NCBI RefSeq assembly: GCF_012910905.1
Contig: NZ_WTVN01000006.1
Coordinates: 98,615 to 162,614 of the forward strand
Direction: 5' to 3'
Length of the DNA stretch: 64,000 bases
Source: Aromatoleum toluvorans
Lineage (GTDB): Bacteria; Pseudomonadota; Gammaproteobacteria; Burkholderiales; Rhodocyclaceae
How positions within the stretch are numbered: position 1 is the first letter of the stretch; every line of letters begins with the position of its first letter. Shown one piece after another: positions 44,926 to 54,034 of the stretch. The notes under the pieces were generated by a model that was not told where the DNA came from, ran no database searches, and saw nothing but the letters and a program-made list of their open reading frames with translations. A program made the translations under genes and the position numbers.

Positions 44926-45984
44926 TTAGTGGTCTTTCCCGCTGACGCCGGCCGAATCGAAGCTCGCCATCTCGTTGAGGAAGTTCGCCGCCGCCTGCAG
45001 CAGCGGGAAGGCGAGCGCGGCGCCGGTGCCTTCGCCCAGGCGCAGGTCCAGTTCCATCAGCGGATCGACGCCGAAGTGCGCGAGCTGCGCGGTGTGGCCC
45101 GGCTCCTTCGAGCGGTGCGCGAACACGCAGTAGCCGAGGATGTCGGGCGCGATCGCGTGCGCGACGAGCAGGGCGGAGGTGACGATGAAGCCGTCGATCA
45201 GGAGCGTCATGCGCTTTTCGGCCGCGCCGAGCATCGCGCCGGCCATCACGGCGATCTCGAAGCCGCCGTATTCGGCGAGCGCCGTGCGCGGGTCGGTCGG
45301 CCGGCCGCCGCGCGCGAGCGCCTGGCCGAGGAGTTCGCGCTTGCGCACGAGGCCGGCATCGTCGAGGCCGGTGCCGCGGCCGGTCACGGTCACGAGGTCG
45401 GCGCCGCCGCCGTTGCCCCCCTCGCCGATCAGGCAGTGCGTCAGCAGCGAGGCCGCGGCGGTGTTGCCGATGCCCATCTCGCCGAAGCCGACGACGTTGC
45501 AGCCGTTCGCGGCCAGCGCATGCGCGAGTTCGCGGCCGCGCGCGAGCGCCGCCTCGCATTGCGCAGCGCTCATCGCCGGTTCTTCCAGGTAGTTCGCCGT
45601 GCCCGGGCCGAGCTTCGCGTTGATGAGCCCCGGACGCGTGCCGAATTCATGATTCACGCCGCAGTCGATGACGGTGAGCCCCAGGCCCAGCTGGCGGCTG
45701 AAGACGTTGATCGCCGCGCCGCCTGCAAGGAAGTTCTCGACCATCTGCCAGGTCACGTCCTGCGGGAAGGCGGAGACGCCTGCGCGCGCGGCGCCGTGGT
45801 CGCCGGCGAAGACCATGATGTGCGGCTGGCGGATCTCGGGGGTGAGCGTCTGCTGGATCAGGCCAAGCTGCAGCGCCAGCGGCTCCAGGCGGCCCAGCGC
45901 CCCCTGCGGCTTGGTCTTCTGGTCGATGCGCTGCTGGAGTTGGTCCGCGAGCGTGCGTTCGGGCGCGTGAATCCGGAATGTCAT
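44926..45984 (-). CDS. cobT: Nicotinate-nucleotide:dimethylbenzimidazole phosphoribosyltransferase
   Basis: 352 residues. It makes alpha-ribazole phosphate, the lower-ligand precursor of B12. Typical blocks are [39 protein letters not shown] and [19 protein letters not shown], with the catalytic Glu near the C-terminus in [16 protein letters not shown]. Start 63 bases after the GGDEF gene on the same strand. Confidence 0.96.
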   Translation of the reverse strand: MTFRIHAPERTLADQLQQRIDQKTKPQGALGRLEPLALQLGLIQQTLTPEIRQPHIMVFAGDHGAARAGVSAFPQDVTWQMVENFLAGGAAINVFSRQLGLGLTVIDCGVNHEFGTRPGLINAKLGPGTANYLEEPAMSAAQCEAALARGRELAHALAANGCNVVGFGEMGIGNTAAASLLTHCLIGEGGNGGGADLVTVTGRGTGLDDAGLVRKRELLGQALARGGRPTDPRTALAEYGGFEIAVMAGAMLGAAEKRMTLLIDGFIVTSALLVAHAIAPDILGYCVFAHRSKEPGHTAQLAHFGVDPLMELDLRLGEGTGAALAFPLLQAAANFLNEMASFDSAGVSGKDH

Positions 45985-46047
45985 GATTGCGCGATGCTTC
46001 TGGCCTGAAAGGGCTGCGATGTTAGCACGCGGCCCGGGACGCCCGCC

Positions 46048-47547
46048 TCAGGCCTGGCGGATGCCGTGCGCGCCGTCCCGGTGGTGCAGGCGCTTGCCTT
46101 CCTTCGCACGGCGCATCAGCTTGCCCGCCTGCTTGAGCAGCGTGGTGGCGTTGCAGGCGTCGTTCGAGGAGAGCGCGCAGCCCATCGCCGCATCGAGAAC
46201 GAAGGTCTGTTCCTTGACAAGGACGACCTCGCCGATCGCCGTGGTCGCGGCGTTCGCGACGCGCTGCAGGTCGTCGATGTCGTACACTTCCTCGAGCACG
46301 ATGACGAACTGGTCGTTCTCGGGGCGGGCGACGGTGTCCTGTTCGCGCACGGTGCTGCGCAGCCGCTGGGCGACCGTCTTCAGGAGCTCGTCGCCGATCT
46401 CCCGTCCGTAGGTGTCGTTGATCGCCGTGAACTCGTCCAGATCCAGCAGCACGACGCCGGTGCGGGTGTTGTGGCGCTTGGCGCGGATGATGGCCTGGTC
46501 GATGCGGTCGGTGAGCAGGAGCTGGTTGGCGAGGCCGGTGAGCGGGTCGAAATGCGACGTCTCCTGGAAGCGCTGCTCGCCTTCCTGCAGGCGCTCCGTG
46601 AGCGCATCGATTTCCAGGCTGCGCCGTGCCATGCCCTGCGTCAGCAGCTGCTCCGACGCCTGCAGCGCTTCGATCGTGTGCTCCAGACTCGCGATTTCGT
46701 CGGCGTAACGCATGGCGCGCTCGCGCCAGTTCGCGCCGGTGCGCTCGTCCAGCGCGAGCGCCAGTGTCAGCATACCCAGTGCCGACGCGAACTGCATCAC
46801 ATGCGTGGTCAGCCCCTCGGCGCGAAGCGCGCCTGAATGTGCGAGCAGGTACAGCACCGCGGCGACCAGCATTGCCGACCAGCCGGCGACGAGCAGCGTC
46901 GCGCCGGGCGCGCGCAGCTGCCGGCAGTGCAGGCCGCAGCCGATCGCGAGAAGGGCGAAGGCGGGGCCGATGCCGGCAACGAGGGTGTCCGGATAGCTGT
47001 CGGGCAGCGCGAAGACACCCGCGAACGCGATACCGAACAGGGCGGCAAAGGTCTTCAGCGCGATGTCGATGCGCGGCACCAGCGTCGAGGTGCGCAGGAA
47101 TTCGCGCGTGAACATCGCCGCGCTGACGCCGGCAAGGGCAAGTCCCGCCGGTTCCGCAACCGTCGCCCAGTTGTCGGCCTGAACGTCCGGCGCGAAGCCA
47201 TGGGCGATCCCGACCGCGACGTGCCCGAGCCCTGTTCCGAACGCGAATCCGGCATATTCGAGGTAGTCGCGGTCCCTGTTGCGCGCGAACTGCAGCAGGC
47301 TGTAGAGCAGCAGGGCCGCAGCGAAGCCGGCGTAGAACAGCGTGACCGGCAGATTCGTCAGCAGGCCGTCCGCGTCGGCATTCCCGCTGCCCTGGGCGGA
47401 TGCGGCGAGCGGAATCGCCAGCAGTGCCGCCAGCGCGAGGCGCGGACGCGCGGCATCGAACGTGAAACGATCGCTGCCTGCTGCGTTCGACGGTGGTGTC
47501 GCTGCGCCCATGAAGTCCCTGTCGTGCAATTCGTCACGTTCCTTCAT
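46048..47547 (-). CDS. Membrane protein with degenerate GGDEF domain
   Basis: 499 residues: an N-terminal hydrophobic segment, then a 7TM-DISM-like region of about seven helices (residues about 65-270), a coiled coil (about 280-330) and a GGDEF domain (about 335-490). The start of the GGDEF domain is well kept (FDPLTGLANQLLLTDRIDQA), but the signature that should read GGDEF is ENDQF (residues 410-414, bases 46306-46320). Both glycines and the catalytic Glu are lost, so diguanylate cyclase activity is unlikely. It lies between cobU and cobT on the same strand. It may be a c-di-GMP or GTP receptor, or a membrane signalling scaffold. Confidence 0.85.
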   Translation of the reverse strand: MKERDELHDRDFMGAATPPSNAAGSDRFTFDAARPRLALAALLAIPLAASAQGSGNADADGLLTNLPVTLFYAGFAAALLLYSLLQFARNRDRDYLEYAGFAFGTGLGHVAVGIAHGFAPDVQADNWATVAEPAGLALAGVSAAMFTREFLRTSTLVPRIDIALKTFAALFGIAFAGVFALPDSYPDTLVAGIGPAFALLAIGCGLHCRQLRAPGATLLVAGWSAMLVAAVLYLLAHSGALRAEGLTTHVMQFASALGMLTLALALDERTGANWRERAMRYADEIASLEHTIEALQASEQLLTQGMARRSLEIDALTERLQEGEQRFQETSHFDPLTGLANQLLLTDRIDQAIIRAKRHNTRTGVVLLDLDEFTAINDTYGREIGDELLKTVAQRLRSTVREQDTVARPENDQFVIVLEEVYDIDDLQRVANAATTAIGEVVLVKEQTFVLDAAMGCALSSNDACNATTLLKQAGKLMRRAKEGKRLHHRDGAHGIRQA

Positions 47548-47668
47548 TCTAAGAGGCTATTGCACCCTGTGTGAATAAGTGCTCCCGGGTACTCGCCTGG
47601 ATGTGCACCGAAGTGTCGCATTGTTGCGGCTGTCCGCGTCGCTGGAACATCCGGTGGCGATGCCGGGC

Positions 47669-48220
47669 TCAGGCCGCGCCCTTGAGGGCGAGGGGCAGGC
47701 CGGCGGCGACGAAGGTGACGCGCTCGCAGACGGCTGCGAGCATCTGGTTGAGCCGCCCGGCTTCATCGCGATAGAGGCGTCCGAGGGGCGTTTCCGGGAC
47801 CAGCCCGAGGCCGACTTCGTTGGCGACCAGCAACACCTGCGCGGGCAGCGTCGGGAGGATGTCGAGCAGCGCCGCGCGTTCGGCCTGCAGGGCCGGCAGG
47901 CGGCCGGCGTCCGCCGGCGCGGGCAGGTCCTCCGCACCGGCCATCAGGTTCGTCAGCCACAAGGTCACGCAGTCCACGATCACGCAGCGGCCTGCGCTCG
48001 CCTCGCGCTGCAGCGTCGCGGCGAGGGCGACCGGCGTCTCCACCGTGCGCCAGCCTTCGGGGCGGTCGTCCTGGTGGCGCCGGATGCGCGCCGCCATTTC
48101 ATCGTCGAGGGCTTCGGCCGTTGCGATCACGGTCACGGGCAGTCCGCTCGCGGCGGCGAGACTTTCGGCGTGGCGGCTCTTGCCCGAGCGGGCGCCGCCG
48201 AGGATCAGGTGTGCGGGCAT
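47669..48220 (-). CDS. cobU: Adenosylcobinamide kinase / adenosylcobinamide-phosphate guanylyltransferase
   Basis: 183 residues, bifunctional enzyme of nucleotide-loop assembly. P-loop LILGGARSGKSRHAESLA at the N-terminus, the guanylylation His in IRRHQDDRPEGWRTVE, and VNEVGLG-like LLVANEVGLGLVPETPLGR near the C-terminus. First gene of the minus-strand cob set and divergent from the cobalamin riboswitch. 121 bases separate it from the GGDEF gene, with no clear element in that gap. Confidence 0.95.
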   Translation of the reverse strand: MPAHLILGGARSGKSRHAESLAAASGLPVTVIATAEALDDEMAARIRRHQDDRPEGWRTVETPVALAATLQREASAGRCVIVDCVTLWLTNLMAGAEDLPAPADAGRLPALQAERAALLDILPTLPAQVLLVANEVGLGLVPETPLGRLYRDEAGRLNQMLAAVCERVTFVAAGLPLALKGAA

Positions 48221-48313
48221 GTCTTTGGAATTGCTTGGATTTTTTGCGCTGCGCGAAATCGCGGAACGCGCTATTATCCGCGTCGCGCCCGGTTTTGGGC
48301 GCGACGTGTTTTC
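48221..48313 (+). promoter_or_regulatory. Divergent promoter region, cobU / riboswitch-btuB
   Basis: 93 bases between the cobU start and the riboswitch. TATTAT at 48272-48277 is a likely -10 for the plus-strand leader, with an AT-richer stretch (GGATTTTTTGC) upstream; no well-spaced -35 could be fixed. Confidence 0.4.
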
Positions 48314-48532
48314 AGGTGCCCGACGGCGATTCTCGCCCGAGGGTTAAACGGGAAACAGGTGCGCGAACGGCTCGCCGAGCCATCGACGCCATGCCTGTGC
48401 TGCCCCCGCAACGGTAAGTGGACGCAAGGCGCATCCAACCGCCACTGGACGAGAGTCCGGGAAGGCGATGCGACCGGTCCGGCTCTCCACGATGGAGTCC
48501 CGGCCAGCCCACGAGCCCGGATACCGGCCCGG
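48314..48532 (+). promoter_or_regulatory. Cobalamin (adenosylcobalamin) riboswitch
   Basis: All the usual blocks are present in order: AGGTGCC at 48314, GGGTTAAACGGGAAACAGGTG, CCTGTGCTGCCCCCGCAACGG followed by GTAAGTG, GGGAAGGCG, and the B12 box CCCACGAGCCCGGATACCGG at the 3' end. It precedes btuB by about 145 bases. When B12 is plentiful it should shut off btuB and the genes transcribed with it. Confidence 0.95.
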
Positions 48533-48676
48533 ACACGAGATGGCGGAAGTGCCGCGGGGAGGCGGCGACGGGCGTGCTGCGCAGCGGCTCACGGCGTGTT
48601 TTCCCGGGCGGCGCTTCCTTTGTGAAGATGACCAGCGGCGCGGGGACGCGACCGCTGGCGCAGGGAGATAACCCAG

Positions 48677-50515
48677 ATGAACATCCGCCTGTCCGCTGCC
48701 GCCGTCGCGGTGGCCGCCGCATTCCCGTTTGCGAATACCGCCTTTGCCGCCGACGAGGTGACGGGGGAGACCGTCATCGTGACGGCTACCCGGCAGCCGA
48801 CGCGGTCCGACGAATTGCTTGCCGATACGACAGTCGTCACGCGCAATGAGATCGAACGCGCTGGCCACAGCACCTTGTCACAGATCCTGTCGGCCACGCC
48901 TGGGGTGTTCGTCACCGACGGCGGGTTGCCCGGAAAGGATGCCGCCGTCTTCGTGCGGGGAACCAATCGAGGGCATGTCTTGCTCTTCATCGACGGCATG
49001 CCGGTAACTTCGGCCACGCTGGGGCAGGCGCCGTTCGAACTGATTCCGGCATCGGATATCGAGCGCATCGAGATCCTGCGCGGCCCTGCCTCCGCGCTAT
49101 ATGGATCCGAGGCGATCGGCGGGGTGGTTCAGGTGTTCACCCGTCGTGGTCAAGGCCCGGTCAGGCCGCAGGTCGCGTTGCGGTATGGCAGCCACAACAC
49201 CCGTGATGCGCAGGCGAACATTTCCGGTGGCGGTGAGCAGCTTTCCTTCGCCCTGTCTGCGAGCAAGTTCAAGACTGATGGCATTAACTCAACCCGCGGA
49301 CCGTTGTCTAATTTCGATGACGACGGCTACGAGCGCGAATCGATGTCCGGGAGTCTTCAGTGGCGGTTGGCTCCGGGGCACGAGTTGGGGGTGACGCTGC
49401 TCAAGTCCGACGATGAAAACCACACCGACGGCGACCTGAACTTCGATAACCGGACCAAGAACGATATCCTGAGCTGGAGCGTGTATTCGCGGAACCGATT
49501 GAGCGACTTCTGGACCTCGACGCTGCGCGTGGGCGAATCGGCGAATCTGTCCGACAGCCATCGGGTTGGGGCAATCGATACCTTCGATACCCGCACGCGT
49601 CTGATCGCATGGCAAAACGATCTTCGTACGACCTGGGGCGACTGGATCGTCGGCTTGGAGGAACAGCGCCAGAATGTCGATACGAGTGGCGAACTGGTGG
49701 TCGATTCGCGTACGTTCCGTTCCGGCTTTGCCGGGTGGACCGGCAGTTTCGGAGCGAATCGGTTGCAGGCGAACATCCGGCGCGACGACGTCGAACATAT
49801 TGGCGCCGAGAACACTTGGTCGCTTGGTTACGGCTATCAGTTCTCGGACTCGATTCGTGGTTTTGCGTCGATGGGCACGGCATTCAAGGCCCCGAGCTTT
49901 AATGACCTCTACTTTCCGACTACATGCTTTCCAATCTTCGGCTGTTTCGGCGGTAACCCGGATCTGAAGCCGGAGTCTTCACGTAACCGTGAGATCGGAT
50001 TGGCCTGGGAGGAGGCGGGGCAGGAAGCGAAGATCGTTTATTTCCTTAACCGTATCAAGGATTTGATCGTTTTCGAGAACACCCCCGAAAATGTGGGTAA
50101 GGCGAAGATCGCAGGGGTGACGGCGAGCTATGCGGGGCGTCTGGATCGCTGGCACTGGAATCTGGCCGTCGATGTCCTCGATCCGCGTGATGAGGATACC
50201 GACAACATCTTGCGGCGGCGGGCGCGTGAGCGCTTGGTCGCCGGGCTCGACTACACCGCCGGCCAATGGACCGTGGGGGGGCAGTGGAGTGCGGTCGGCG
50301 CGCGTTATGAAGACTCCGCGAACACGCAGCGGATGGGGGGGTACGGACTGGTCGATCTGTTCGCCCAGTACCGCATCGATCGCGATTGGACGCTCGATGC
50401 GCAGATCAAGAACGCCGGAGACAAGGACTACGCATTGGCTCTGGGTTTCCAGAACACCGTTTTCGCGACGGCAGGCCGAACCGCCTTCATCGGTGTGCGC
50501 TACGCGCCGCGCTAA
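48677..50515 (+). CDS. btuB: TonB-dependent vitamin B12 receptor
   Basis: 612 residues, outer-membrane beta-barrel with plug. Signal peptide MNIRLSAAAVAVAAAFPFANT-AFA, TonB-box-like GETVIVTATRQPTRSDELL, plug block GKDAAVFVRGTNRGHVLLFI and RIEILRGPASALYGSEAIGG; the chain ends in aromatic/basic FIGVRYAPR, as barrels do. A GGAG ribosome binding site is 9 bases from the ATG. The cobalamin riboswitch upstream marks the ligand. By eye the gene has more AT-ending codons than its neighbours, especially from about 49200 to 50100. Confidence 0.95.
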   Translation: MNIRLSAAAVAVAAAFPFANTAFAADEVTGETVIVTATRQPTRSDELLADTTVVTRNEIERAGHSTLSQILSATPGVFVTDGGLPGKDAAVFVRGTNRGHVLLFIDGMPVTSATLGQAPFELIPASDIERIEILRGPASALYGSEAIGGVVQVFTRRGQGPVRPQVALRYGSHNTRDAQANISGGGEQLSFALSASKFKTDGINSTRGPLSNFDDDGYERESMSGSLQWRLAPGHELGVTLLKSDDENHTDGDLNFDNRTKNDILSWSVYSRNRLSDFWTSTLRVGESANLSDSHRVGAIDTFDTRTRLIAWQNDLRTTWGDWIVGLEEQRQNVDTSGELVVDSRTFRSGFAGWTGSFGANRLQANIRRDDVEHIGAENTWSLGYGYQFSDSIRGFASMGTAFKAPSFNDLYFPTTCFPIFGCFGGNPDLKPESSRNREIGLAWEEAGQEAKIVYFLNRIKDLIVFENTPENVGKAKIAGVTASYAGRLDRWHWNLAVDVLDPRDEDTDNILRRRARERLVAGLDYTAGQWTVGGQWSAVGARYEDSANTQRMGGYGLVDLFAQYRIDRDWTLDAQIKNAGDKDYALALGFQNTVFATAGRTAFIGVRYAPR

Positions 50516-50548
50516 ATCGGCCTATCCACAGTGGGGGAAGCTCTTCTG

Positions 50549-51529
50549 ATGGCTGGGTGGCGGCGTGCGGCGTTCGTCCTCGCCGCGCTGCTCGTCGCGG
50601 CGGGGCTCGCTTTCGGCTGGGCCCTGTCCGCCGGTGACCTCCCGATCGGCTTCCGTGAGGTCTTCGCTGCGCTCTTCCGCGGCGCCGACGGCATGGCGGC
50701 CGACGTCGTGCGCGAGTTGCGCCTGCCGCGCGCGGTGGCGGGCTTCGTGTGCGGCGGGCTGCTCGCGCTCGCCGGTGCGCTGATGCAGGTGCTGCTTCGC
50801 AATCCGCTCGCCGACCCCTACGTGCTGGGCATCTCCGGCGGGGCGGCGGTGGGGGCCTTGCTGGCGATCCTGGTCGGCCTCGCGCCCTGGCTCGTCGACG
50901 CCTCGGCCTTCGGTGGCGCGCTGGCGGCGACGCTGCTGGTGTTCGGGCTTGCGCACGGCGACGGTTCGTGGACGCAGACGCGGCTCCTGCTCACCGGGGT
51001 GATCGTCGCCGCCGGCTGCGGCGCGGCGGTGACGCTGATGCTGTCGCTCGTCACCGACACGCGCCTGCAGTCGATGCTGTTCTGGCTGATGGGTGACGCG
51101 AGCGGGGCGACCCGGCCGTGGCCGGCGCTGGGCGTGCTGTTCGTCGGCCTCGTCGTCGTGATGCCCGTCGCGCGCGACCTCAACGTGCTCGCGCGCGGCG
51201 AGATCGCGGCGCAGGCGCTGGGCGTGCGCGTGCAGCGGCTGCGTTACCTGCTGTACATCCTCGCCTCGTTGCTGACGGCCGCCGCCGTCACGCTGGTCGG
51301 TTCGGTCGGCTTCGTCGGCCTGATCGTGCCGCACCTGATGCGCCTGGCCGTCGGCAACGACCAGCGCCTGCTGCTGCCTGCGGCGACGCTGGCGGGCGGC
51401 ACGCTGCTGACGCTCGCCGACACCGCCGCACGCACGGTGGTCGCGCCGGAGCAGTTGCCGGTCGGCGTGCTGACCGCGCTGATCGGCGTGCCGGTGTTCC
51501 TCTTCCTGCTGTCGCGGAATCCGCGCTGA
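50549..51529 (+). CDS. btuC: Cobalamin ABC transporter permease (BtuC/FecCD family)
   Basis: 326 residues from the ATG at 50549 (preceded by GGGGAAG); GTG at 50531 is a weaker alternative. About ten membrane segments with the FecCD blocks RLPRAVAGFVCGGLLALAGA, QVLLRNPLADPYVLGISGGA, and GLIVPHLMRLAVGNDQR near residue 255. It lies 33 bases after btuB and before btuD. No periplasmic binding protein (btuF) gene is in the window. Confidence 0.92.
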   Translation: MAGWRRAAFVLAALLVAAGLAFGWALSAGDLPIGFREVFAALFRGADGMAADVVRELRLPRAVAGFVCGGLLALAGALMQVLLRNPLADPYVLGISGGAAVGALLAILVGLAPWLVDASAFGGALAATLLVFGLAHGDGSWTQTRLLLTGVIVAAGCGAAVTLMLSLVTDTRLQSMLFWLMGDASGATRPWPALGVLFVGLVVVMPVARDLNVLARGEIAAQALGVRVQRLRYLLYILASLLTAAAVTLVGSVGFVGLIVPHLMRLAVGNDQRLLLPAATLAGGTLLTLADTAARTVVAPEQLPVGVLTALIGVPVFLFLLSRNPR

Positions 51530-51574
51530 GATGGTGCGCCCCGTGCCCGCAACCGACCTTGCCCGGAGGGCGTG

Positions 51575-52360
51575 ATGGCTGCGCCGGATGCTTCCCTCGT
51601 CCTGCTCGAAGCCGAGCGCCTCGCGCTGCAGGTCGGCGAACGCTGGCTGTGCTGCGAATTCAGCCTGCGCCTCGCCGCCGGCGAATGTCTCGTGCTGTTG
51701 GGGCCCAACGGTGCCGGCAAGACGACGCTGCTGCATACGCTGGCCGGCCTGCGCGCGCCCACGGTGGGTGCGGTGCGCCTCGGCGGCCGTCCCTACGCGG
51801 AGTGGGACAGCCTCGCCGCCGCGCGTTTCCGCGGGCTTCTCGCGCAGCAGCAGCCCGACCACTTCTCCGCCTCGGTGCTGCAGACCGCGCTGATCGGCCG
51901 GCACCCGCATCTCGGACGCTGGGGCTGGGAGAGCGCCGCGGACGTCGCCCTCGCCCGGGCGGCGCTCGGCGAACTGGGCCTCGCCGATTTCGCCGAGCGC
52001 GACATCCTGAACCTCTCCGGCGGGGAGCGGCAGCGCGTGTCGATCGCGACGCTGCTGACGCAGGCCCCGCAGCTCTTCCTGCTCGACGAACCGACCAACC
52101 ACCTCGACCTGCACTACCAGATCGCCGTGCTCGATCTCTTCGCTCGCCTCAAGGGCGCGGGGCGGGGCGTCGTGATGGTGCTGCACGACATCAACCTCGC
52201 GGCGCGCTTCGCCGACCACGTGATCCTGCTCGACGGCAAGGGCGGCGTGCTCGCCGGCACGAGCGCGGAGATCCTGCAGGCGGAGCACCTCGGCCGCGCT
52301 TTCGATCACCCGATCCGCCGCCTCGACGCAGATGGGCGGACACTCTTCATTCCGGACTGA
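51575..52360 (+). CDS. btuD: Cobalamin ABC transporter ATPase (BtuD type)
   Basis: 261 residues with Walker A GPNGAGKTTLLH, Q-loop LLAQQQPDHFSA, signature LSGGERQRVSIA, Walker B LFLLDEPTNHLD and switch His VLHDINLAARFADH. All are intact. GGAGG lies 5 bases from the ATG at 51575; a GTG 3 bases earlier is possible. It pairs with the permease upstream. Confidence 0.93.
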   Translation: MAAPDASLVLLEAERLALQVGERWLCCEFSLRLAAGECLVLLGPNGAGKTTLLHTLAGLRAPTVGAVRLGGRPYAEWDSLAAARFRGLLAQQQPDHFSASVLQTALIGRHPHLGRWGWESAADVALARAALGELGLADFAERDILNLSGGERQRVSIATLLTQAPQLFLLDEPTNHLDLHYQIAVLDLFARLKGAGRGVVMVLHDINLAARFADHVILLDGKGGVLAGTSAEILQAEHLGRAFDHPIRRLDADGRTLFIPD

Positions 52361-52362
52361 AC

Positions 52363-52974
52363 ATGGACGAACAGGACAAGGACAGGAACACCCGCCACGC
52401 CGAGCGCATGCAGCGCAAGAAGGCGGTGGTCGATGAGAAGATCGCCGCGGCGCAGGTCGAGCGCGGCGTGCTGCTGGTCAACACCGGCAACGGCAAGGGC
52501 AAGTCGAGCGCCGCCTTCGGCGTCGTCGCGCGCGCGCTCGGCCACGGCATGAAGGTGGGGGTCGTGCAGTTCATCAAGGGCCGCTCCGATACCGGCGAGG
52601 AGGCCTTTTTCCGTCGCCAGCCGGACGTCGTGTGGCACGTGATGGGCGACGGCTTCACCTGGGACACGCAGGACCGCGCGCGCGACGTCGCGACTGCGGA
52701 AGCCGCGTGGCAACAGGCGCGTGCGCTGCTGCGCGATCCGGCGATCGGACTGGTGGTGCTCGACGAACTCAACATCGCGCTGAAATACCGCTATCTTGAC
52801 GTGGCGACGGTGGTCGCCGACCTGCGCGCGCGGCCGGCGCAGCAGCACGTGATCGTGACCGGCCGCGCCGCGCCGCCGGAACTCGTCGAAGCGGCCGACA
52901 CGGTGACCGAGATGGGCGTCGTCAAGCATGCGTTCGCCGCCGGCGTGAAGGCGATGCCCGGCGTGGAATTCTGA
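52363..52974 (+). CDS. cobO: Cob(I)yrinic acid a,c-diamide adenosyltransferase
   Basis: 203 residues of the CobA/CobO/BtuR family. It attaches the 5'-deoxyadenosyl group to corrinoids. P-loop VNTGNGKGKSSAAFG near residue 40, VQFIKGRSDTGEE, VVLDELNIALKYRYLD and the C-terminal HAFAAGVKAMPGVEF are typical. The start is 2 bases after the btuD stop; it converts imported corrinoid to the coenzyme form, so uptake and activation are coupled. Confidence 0.95.
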   Translation: MDEQDKDRNTRHAERMQRKKAVVDEKIAAAQVERGVLLVNTGNGKGKSSAAFGVVARALGHGMKVGVVQFIKGRSDTGEEAFFRRQPDVVWHVMGDGFTWDTQDRARDVATAEAAWQQARALLRDPAIGLVVLDELNIALKYRYLDVATVVADLRARPAQQHVIVTGRAAPPELVEAADTVTEMGVVKHAFAAGVKAMPGVEF

Positions 52975-53026
52975 CGAGCGGAGCCATTACTCGTGCAAGC
53001 CCTGACATACAGGAAAGCGCAGCCCC

Positions 53027-53095
53027 CGGCGGGGCGTGTTTCGTGCCGAGGCGTCCGCCACGCACCAACGAGGCGCGAGACACGCCCCGTCGGGG
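53027..53095 (-). repeat. Palindromic intergenic repeat (family 3), copy A
   Basis: Bounded by GGGGCGTGT (53031-53039) and ACACGCCCC (53080-53088). The reverse complement of the central 56 bases matches the copy at 55374-55429 at 52 positions (counted by eye), including CGCGCCTCGTTGG and GCGTGGCGGACGCCTCG. It lies between cobO and cobA in the opposite orientation to the second copy. Confidence 0.8.
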
Positions 53096-53185
53096 TCGGT
53101 TTCGGGGCAAATCAGCGGTTCTGAAGCCGGATCGCCCTTAGTATTGTCAAAAACCAGACTCAACGATCATCCAGAAGAGACCCGC

Positions 53186-54034
53186 ATGTCCCTTCCCGAA
53201 CTTCCCAATCCCCGTCCCGGCCCCGCTGCCGGCCATGTGTACCTCGTCGGCGCCGGCCCCGGCGACCCCGAGCTGTTGACGCTGCGCGGTGCGCGCCTCG
53301 TCGCCGGCGCGGATGCGCTCGTCTATGACAATCTCGTCAGCCCGGCCATCGTCGATCTGGCGCCGGCGTCGGCCGAACGCCACTACGTCGGCAAGAAGGC
53401 CGCCGACCATACGCTGCCGCAGGAAGACATCAACCAGCTGCTGGTGCGGCTCGCACAGGCGGGCAAGCGCGTCGTGCGCCTGAAGGGCGGCGACCCCTTC
53501 ATCTTCGGGCGCGGCGGCGAGGAGATGGAAGTCCTCGTCGCGGCCGGCGTCACCGTCGAAGTCGTGCCCGGCGTCACCGCCGCGGCGGGCATCGCCGCCT
53601 ATGCGGGCATCCCGCTCACGCACCGCGACCACGCGCGCTCGGTGGTGTTCACGACCGGCTTCCTCAAGGACGGCGCGCTCGATCTCGACTGGCCGATGCT
53701 CGCGCGGCGCGGCCAGACGCTGGTGATCTACATGGGCATCTCGCGCCTGCCCGACATCTGCCGCGAACTGGTCGCACACGGCCTGCCGGCGGACACGCCG
53801 GCAGGCGTCGTCGAGCGCGGTACGACGCAGGCGCAGCGCGTCGCCGTCGGCACGCTCGCGAACCTGCCGCAGGTGGTCGAAGAGGAGGGCATCCGCCCGC
53901 CGGCGCTCACCATCGTCGGCGACGTCGTCGGCCTGTATCCGCGGCTCGCATGGTTCTCGCCCGACAACGCGCCGGCCGCGCATCCGCCGCATGCGGGCTG
54001 CACGGCGGTGCATCCCGGTGGGAAGCCGGAATGA
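53186..54034 (+). CDS. cobA: Uroporphyrinogen-III C-methyltransferase
   Basis: 282 residues. Methylates uroporphyrinogen III at C2 and C7 to precorrin-2, the branch point to sirohaem and B12. SAM-binding VGAGPGDPELLTLRGARL near the N-terminus, RLKGGDPFIFGRGGEE around residue 105 and PGVTAAAGIAAYAGIPLTHR are diagnostic. No CysG dehydrogenase domain. The ATG at 53186 was chosen because it gives the normal N-terminus; the repeat upstream separates it from cobO. It overlaps cobB by ATGA. Confidence 0.95.
   Translation: MSLPELPNPRPGPAAGHVYLVGAGPGDPELLTLRGARLVAGADALVYDNLVSPAIVDLAPASAERHYVGKKAADHTLPQEDINQLLVRLAQAGKRVVRLKGGDPFIFGRGGEEMEVLVAAGVTVEVVPGVTAAAGIAAYAGIPLTHRDHARSVVFTTGFLKDGALDLDWPMLARRGQTLVIYMGISRLPDICRELVAHGLPADTPAGVVERGTTQAQRVAVGTLANLPQVVEEEGIRPPALTIVGDVVGLYPRLAWFSPDNAPAAHPPHAGCTAVHPGGKPE

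Noticed and set aside
46048..47547. Active diguanylate cyclase
   Set aside because: The signature motif is ENDQF instead of GGDEF, so activity is not claimed.
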